From the NCBI GenBank assembly GCA_907165065.1, contig OU015533.1, positions 28,474,578-28,538,577 on the forward strand: DNA of 64,000 bases, read 5' to 3'. Of the stretch, positions 59,819 to 64,000 are shown one piece after another. Position 1 is the stretch's first letter, and each line of letters starts with the position of its first letter. This DNA comes from Caprimulgus europaeus (Eukaryota; Chordata; Aves; Caprimulgiformes; Caprimulgidae). The notes under the pieces were generated by a model, which was not told the origin of the DNA, ran no database searches, and saw only the letters and a program-made list of their open reading frames with translations. Position numbers and translations under genes: made by a program.

Positions 59819-61618
59819 GTACGTATGCAGACGCTTTGTGTAGTTACACTATTGAAGTCTGCACTCATTTTATATCACTTTAAGAGGAAAATCCGGATTA
59901 ACAAACTGTGCTCTCATACACCCACGGTAATGGTGGGATGTTATTTTTTAATCCTAACAAACTTTTTTCAGCATAGGAATAAGCTGTCATGAGCTCAAAA
60001 AAAAAAAAAAATCGAAGTGGGCTCAAAATAATGACTTCTGTAGGTTTATTTGGTTTTTTTAAAACTTGTGGGGTTTTGTGTATCTGTATAGTATTTGTAT
60101 TAGACATCCTCCTTTACTCTTTGCCTGGTCTAGAGTGTAAGTACCAAGAATATTACTGCAAATATGAATGGATTCAAAGGTAATAACAGTAAGATTTTAT
60201 TAAATAAAATAGTTTAAAATATAAATGTAGAAAATTACAACTGAGTATAGATTAATAGAATCATTTAGGTTGGAAACGACCCTTAAGATCATCAAATCCA
60301 ACTGTAAACCTAACACTACCAAGTCCACCACTAAACCATGTCCCACCACATCTACACATCTTTTAAATACCTCCAGGGATGGTGACACAGCCAGTTCCCT
60401 TGCCAGCCTGTTCCTGTGCTTGAAAACCTTTCAGGTGAAGAAATTTTTCTTAATATCCAATCTAAACTTTCCCTGGCACAATTTGAGGCCGTTTCCTCTT
60501 GTCCTATCACTTGTTACTTGGGAGAAGAGACTGACACCTACCTCACTACAACTTACTTTCAGGTACTTGTAGAGAGCGATAATGTTTCCCCTCAGCTTTG
60601 TTTTCTCCAGGCTAAACGACCCCAGTTTCTTCAGCCGCTCCTCGTAATACTACTTCTGTGCATCTTCCATTTTCACAGCAACTTGGATGCTTTAGGTGAT
60701 ACAGGCTTCTTTTCAATACTATTTAGCTTCAGTGTTATATAAGAACTTCATAACTGCTGCAGTTATCATCTACTGCATCAGGTTCTTAGCTCTGAGGAAA
60801 TAAGATTCAGGATAGGTCATGTCTTTCTCTGGGCATTGGCTGTAATTATAGATGCCAATAAATTAACGGTAATCTCTTTTTATATTATCATCTGAGACAT
60901 CCACACGTACAGATAAGCAGCTATTGCTGAGATTTTATTTTAAATCTTTTATTCTGTAGATGGAGAATTCTTAATGGGAGGGAGAATGGCTTTCTCGAGC
61001 TAGAAAGGCTGCCTTCAAAATACTGGCTATTATGGTACATTGCAGCAGCATACCCCTTCCAAATATTCACAGGTCCTTTTTTGATGAGAAAGAGTTTTGA
61101 GAATGGTCTGCTCCTAGCTTTAGTAGTCTGAGGCTTCTGGACCTAATGACTTGTTCATACCACAAACGTTTGCAATGCAAAGAGGACATGACAATTAACA
61201 TCATAACCCCACAGCTCTGTAAGCAATAGACTCGTAGGCTACAACTGGGTGCTCACTTACTTTCTTAGTGGAACTGAAATGAATGCAGTGGTAGTGTTGC
61301 AAACATGGCCCCAGTATTAGCTACCACATATCCTGTTACTGAACACGTTTGTTTTGCTTTTTATTTTGTCTTAACTAACTCCTTAGTTTCTACTTGGAAT
61401 ATACAGCAAGTTAGGATCAAACCTCGTATTTCATGGGTCAAGATGTTAAATTTTTCATTTGTATTTGTTGCTATAAAGATTCCTGCATTAATTATGTTAT
61501 CTACTCCCTTTATATGGTGTGCATTTGTCTTTTAAAACTGGGAACATTCCATATGTGATCCTTTGATATATTATTACAGTACACATCATTAAAAAAAAAA
61601 AATCTTAATTTGTTTCAG
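59819..61618 (+). other. Intron 18 (1.8 kb)
   Basis: GT-AG with acceptor tttgtttcag. It contains a poly-A run near 59998-60011 and an antisense CR1 (60254-60690). Confidence 0.8.
60254..60690 (-). mobile_element. CR1 3' end, antisense
   Basis: In plus-strand order: 'atagaatcatttaggttgga', 'gatcatcaaatccaactgta', 'cactaaaccatgtcccacca', 'cctccagggatggtgacaca', 'gaagaaatttttcttaatat', 'cctcttgtcctatcacttgt' and 'ctccaggctaaacgacccca'. This is an antisense CR1 of a different subfamily from the copy in intron 3. The right end after about 60655 is uncertain. No long polymerase frame survives. Confidence 0.93.
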
Positions 61619-61669
61619 TGTCCACCAAATCTTCATAAACAAGATGGTTATGCCTGTGATTCTAATCAG
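61619..61669 (+). CDS. ADAM23: ADAM23 exon 19: end of disintegrin domain
   Basis: Encodes residues 567-583, CPPNLHKQDGYACDSNQ, the family's CPPNLHKQDGYAC segment with two cysteines. The acceptor is gtttcag|tgt and the donor cag|gtatgc. Symmetric 0-0 exon of 51 bases, too short to stand out as an open frame, and found from phase and homology. Confidence 0.95.
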
Positions 61670-62137
61670 GTATGCAATGTTTTAAAATCCCTGCACATCA
61701 GCAAATAGAAATAAACCAATTTTTTTTTTTTTTTTTAAATCCTGTCTTCTATATTTCTTCATAAATTTTGTCTTTTGGACGTCAGTGTTGCTTGTGCTTT
61801 ATGTACTCTATGAATAGTAAAAATTTTTAGTTTGAGTAAAATCTGCTTGGTATCTTTACATTTTACATGTAGATCTTTTATTACACTCCATGTTAGTAAG
61901 TTCTTCACAACTATATAAAAGAGAAGTATAAAGCAACTGCCAGTATGTCAGTATGTATTAGACACCAACTGGCTTTGAGAATCTGGTTGAAAATGTGTAC
62001 TCCATCTACCCAAATTCATGAAAACTATTATACATTCCAATATGTATATGACAAATCAAAATGAGACATTTGTTGGGGGAGGGGAGGAAATGAAATAATG
62101 TTTAGTTCTCATTGCTAACATGTTGTGTTTTGTTTAG
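61670..62137 (+). other. Intron 19 (468 bp)
   Basis: GT-AG with acceptor tttgtttag. It contains a T17 tract at 61720-61736. Confidence 0.85.
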
Positions 62138-62201
62138 GGTCGTTGCTATAATGGTGAATGCAAGACAAGAGATAATCAGTGCAAATATATCTGGGGATCT
62201 A
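62138..62201 (+). CDS. ADAM23: ADAM23 exon 20: start of cysteine-rich domain
   Basis: Encodes residues 584-604 plus one base: GRCYNGECKTRDNQCKYIWG then Ser. It matches GRCYNGECKTRDNQCQYIWG, the opening of the ADAM cysteine-rich domain. The acceptor is tttgtttag|ggt and the donor cta|gtaggt. The final A joins AG of exon 21 to give Lys. Confidence 0.95.
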
Positions 62202-63863
62202 GTAGGTTGACTTTAACTACCTTAAATGTATTTATTTCTGGTTAATTCCTGCTTTTGTGTTGCATTTTTAGTATTTTTATTTTTTGTTCTTGCCACTATA
62301 AGTCAAAGTTTTCTGCTCGTAAGTAGGCTACAGTGAGAAACTGTGCCTTGATTGGCAAGTGAAATTTTGAGTTGTATGCTTGTTTTGGGAGTGATGACAG
62401 TGGGATTGTTCTGACATGATGTGCTTGCAGACATAGATAGGGCAGAAAATGCTGGACTCTGGTGGAATTAACTGAGAAAGCATACAAAATATTCTCAACT
62501 TCGAGTTACTATTACTGGGTGGGGGGAAATAGGTTTGAGAAATTTTTTGGTGTAGTTAAAATCAGATGTTATGTTTTGGGTTTTTTTCTAAATTATAATT
62601 GTCAATTCCATTATCCCAGCAGCAGTTAATGATACAGCTACTCCACCTTGCCTGTCTTTGCTGTACCATCCTATAGTCAGGAAAATTAGAACATTTGTGT
62701 GAATTTAAATATACACAGTACGAATTTAAGCCCAGAAGCGGTGAGTAAAATAGAATTGCAGTTGCAATGGAATTTGCTTGCAGCTGAGAGGGGATAAATG
62801 CTCTGTGTAATGACTTTAAGACAGTTCAGCAGAGCAGAACTATCAGGAAGTCCTTTACTTTAGCACTTCATGTTTTCTTGTGCATTTTGTCTAATCATAA
62901 CTGCTACTGCTGACACTGCCTATTTGAGGCAGAATAATCTTTCCATTCTAGAGTAGATGGCAGGGGAGAGATACAGTTTTACCATTTATTGTTTGTCTTG
63001 TACAATACAAAAATGCTATGTAAGTGTAAAATTGAATGGAGACATTTTCTTTGTGTTCTGATGCCTTTTTGAGCTTTATGTTGCCACCTCATATTTACTG
63101 ATAATATTAAAGGCAGTAGGTGTTTTTGTTAACCAATTCCTTTGTACTTACATGCTCATATTTTAAAATATTTGGCTTGTCTTCTGTACAAGTGATTTTA
63201 CTGAAACTATTTTGTCTTATTCTCTGGATAATTCTTGTGCTTTTCTTTTTTAAAATGTTTTTTAGGAAAACCAAATGGGCTTCTAGTAAATAATTGTGGT
63301 TTTAAACCTATTAGTTCAGATTTCTGTTCCTAAAAAGAAGTAGAAATTACACTCCGACCGTTCAACCTTGTTTTCTCTGTGAGCTCCTAAAAAATAAAAT
63401 AAAATAAAATAAAATAAACATTGAGATGATGTCAGAACATATGCTTATGGTATATATCATATAAAAATCTTTGATCTCCTGAAATACAGATCAGGAATAA
63501 CTGCAGTGAAAACAACTAGATTAAATCCATATGTAACTGCTATGAAGTGAACAAAATTAGACCACAGATAAATTAAAATGCAGAAGACAATACAGACACT
63601 GTGGAGGTTGCTTTTTTTGAAGGTTCAGAGCAAGTTTTGAACACTGAGGATTATTTAAGAAAAGCCACCTGTAGGTATTGCAGTTCAGTCTGCTAGGTTT
63701 CCACTGTAGCCACTGGCAAATACCATCTGTGAACATACACGTGGTTAGATTTATGTTTTGTATTAGAAAAATACAGAGAACTGCTGCAATAAATTAGGCA
63801 GGTTTACAAAGCTCTCATGTTGCCAGTGGAAAGTATGTTCCTTTTTCCTTTCTTCATCAACAG
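62202..63863 (+). other. Intron 20 (1.7 kb)
   Basis: GT-AG with acceptor catcaacag. It contains an AAAAT microsatellite (63389-63418). No transposon was recognised. Confidence 0.8.
63389..63418. repeat. (AAAAT)n microsatellite
   Basis: About five to six near-perfect AAAAT units preceded by a short A run. Confidence 0.9.
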
Positions 63864-63969
63864 AGTCTTCAGGATCTGACAAATTTTGTTATGAAAAGCT
63901 TAATACAGAAGGCACAAAAAAAGGAAACTGTGGAAAGGATGGAGACCGATGGATTCAGTGTAGCAAACA
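63864..63969 (+). CDS. ADAM23: ADAM23 exon 21: cysteine-rich domain (last exon in window)
   Basis: Encodes residues 605-639 plus two bases: (K)[34 protein letters not shown] and CA. It matches [33 protein letters not shown], and the CA should take T from the next exon to give His. The acceptor is atcaacag|ag and the donor ca|gtaagt at 63970. The following intron runs off the right edge. Confidence 0.94.
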
Positions 63970-64000
63970 GTAAGTTCATCTTGGTAGAGATTATTTGTAT

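Larger units (their letters stand above)
12024..63969 (+). other. ADAM23: ADAM23 gene, exons 1-21 of a longer gene (3' end outside window)
   Basis: Twenty-one exons join in perfect phase to encode about 639 residues that follow vertebrate ADAM23 throughout. Approximate layout by residue: signal peptide 1-52, prodomain 53-275 ending in a run of basic residues, metalloproteinase-like domain about 284-481, disintegrin domain about 488-575, then the start of the cysteine-rich region. Known family role: a type I membrane protein of neurons and glia without protease activity, which binds secreted LGI proteins at synapses and integrin alpha-v beta-3 through its disintegrin loop. Human ADAM23 is about 832 residues, so roughly the last quarter (rest of the cysteine-rich domain, EGF-like repeat, transmembrane helix, short tail) lies to the right of the window. 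ADAM22 and ADAM11 are the close paralogues. ADAM23 is preferred because of the start (Met-Lys-Pro-Pro-Gly-Ser), the HWN prodomain opening and the loop AVNECD. Confidence 0.95.

Noticed and set aside
60200-60572. Open frames over the antisense CR1 in intron 18
   Set aside because: Repeat-derived text on both strands with no polymerase motif.
1-64000. CRISPR arrays, bacterial operons, phage or plasmid genes, and tRNA or rRNA genes
   Set aside because: No direct-repeat/spacer array, no prokaryotic gene spacing, and no tRNA or rRNA sequence that I could recognise. The window is vertebrate intron-rich DNA.

Overview
The window is bird nuclear genomic DNA. Its repeats are mostly CR1 non-LTR retrotransposon 3' ends, the dominant avian interspersed repeat. 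Some end in the typical ATTCTATGATTCTATG tail and one keeps about 100 codons of reverse transcriptase. The sequence is AT-rich with long introns and no operon-like packing. The species cannot be fixed from the sequence alone.

Layout: bases 1 to about 11,290 are 5' intergenic sequence with no gene I can support. A GC-rich CpG island (about 11,290-12,290) surrounds the first exon of the only gene. From 12,024 to the right edge, the plus strand carries ADAM23, a catalytically inactive ADAM-family membrane protein of neurons. I placed 21 consecutive coding exons (12,024-12,189 up to 63,864-63,969). Every junction agrees in reading phase. Together they give 1,919 coding bases, about 639 residues: signal peptide, prodomain, a basic furin-type site, the metalloproteinase-like domain with a destroyed zinc motif, the disintegrin domain, and the first part of the cysteine-rich domain. 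The rest of the cysteine-rich region, the EGF-like repeat, the transmembrane helix and the tail must lie beyond base 64,000.

Introns range from about 0.5 kb to 10.6 kb. They hold CR1 fragments in both orientations, simple repeats, two G-quadruplex-type tracts and several perfect short hairpins. One intron (after exon 16) uses a GC-AG splice pair; the others are GT-AG.

No new multigene system is visible. The points most worth a second look are the GC donor, an out-of-frame upstream ATG seven bases before the ADAM23 start, the local duplication at the exon 9 acceptor, and the perfect hairpins in introns 4, 6 and 13 that look like products of template-switch replication.
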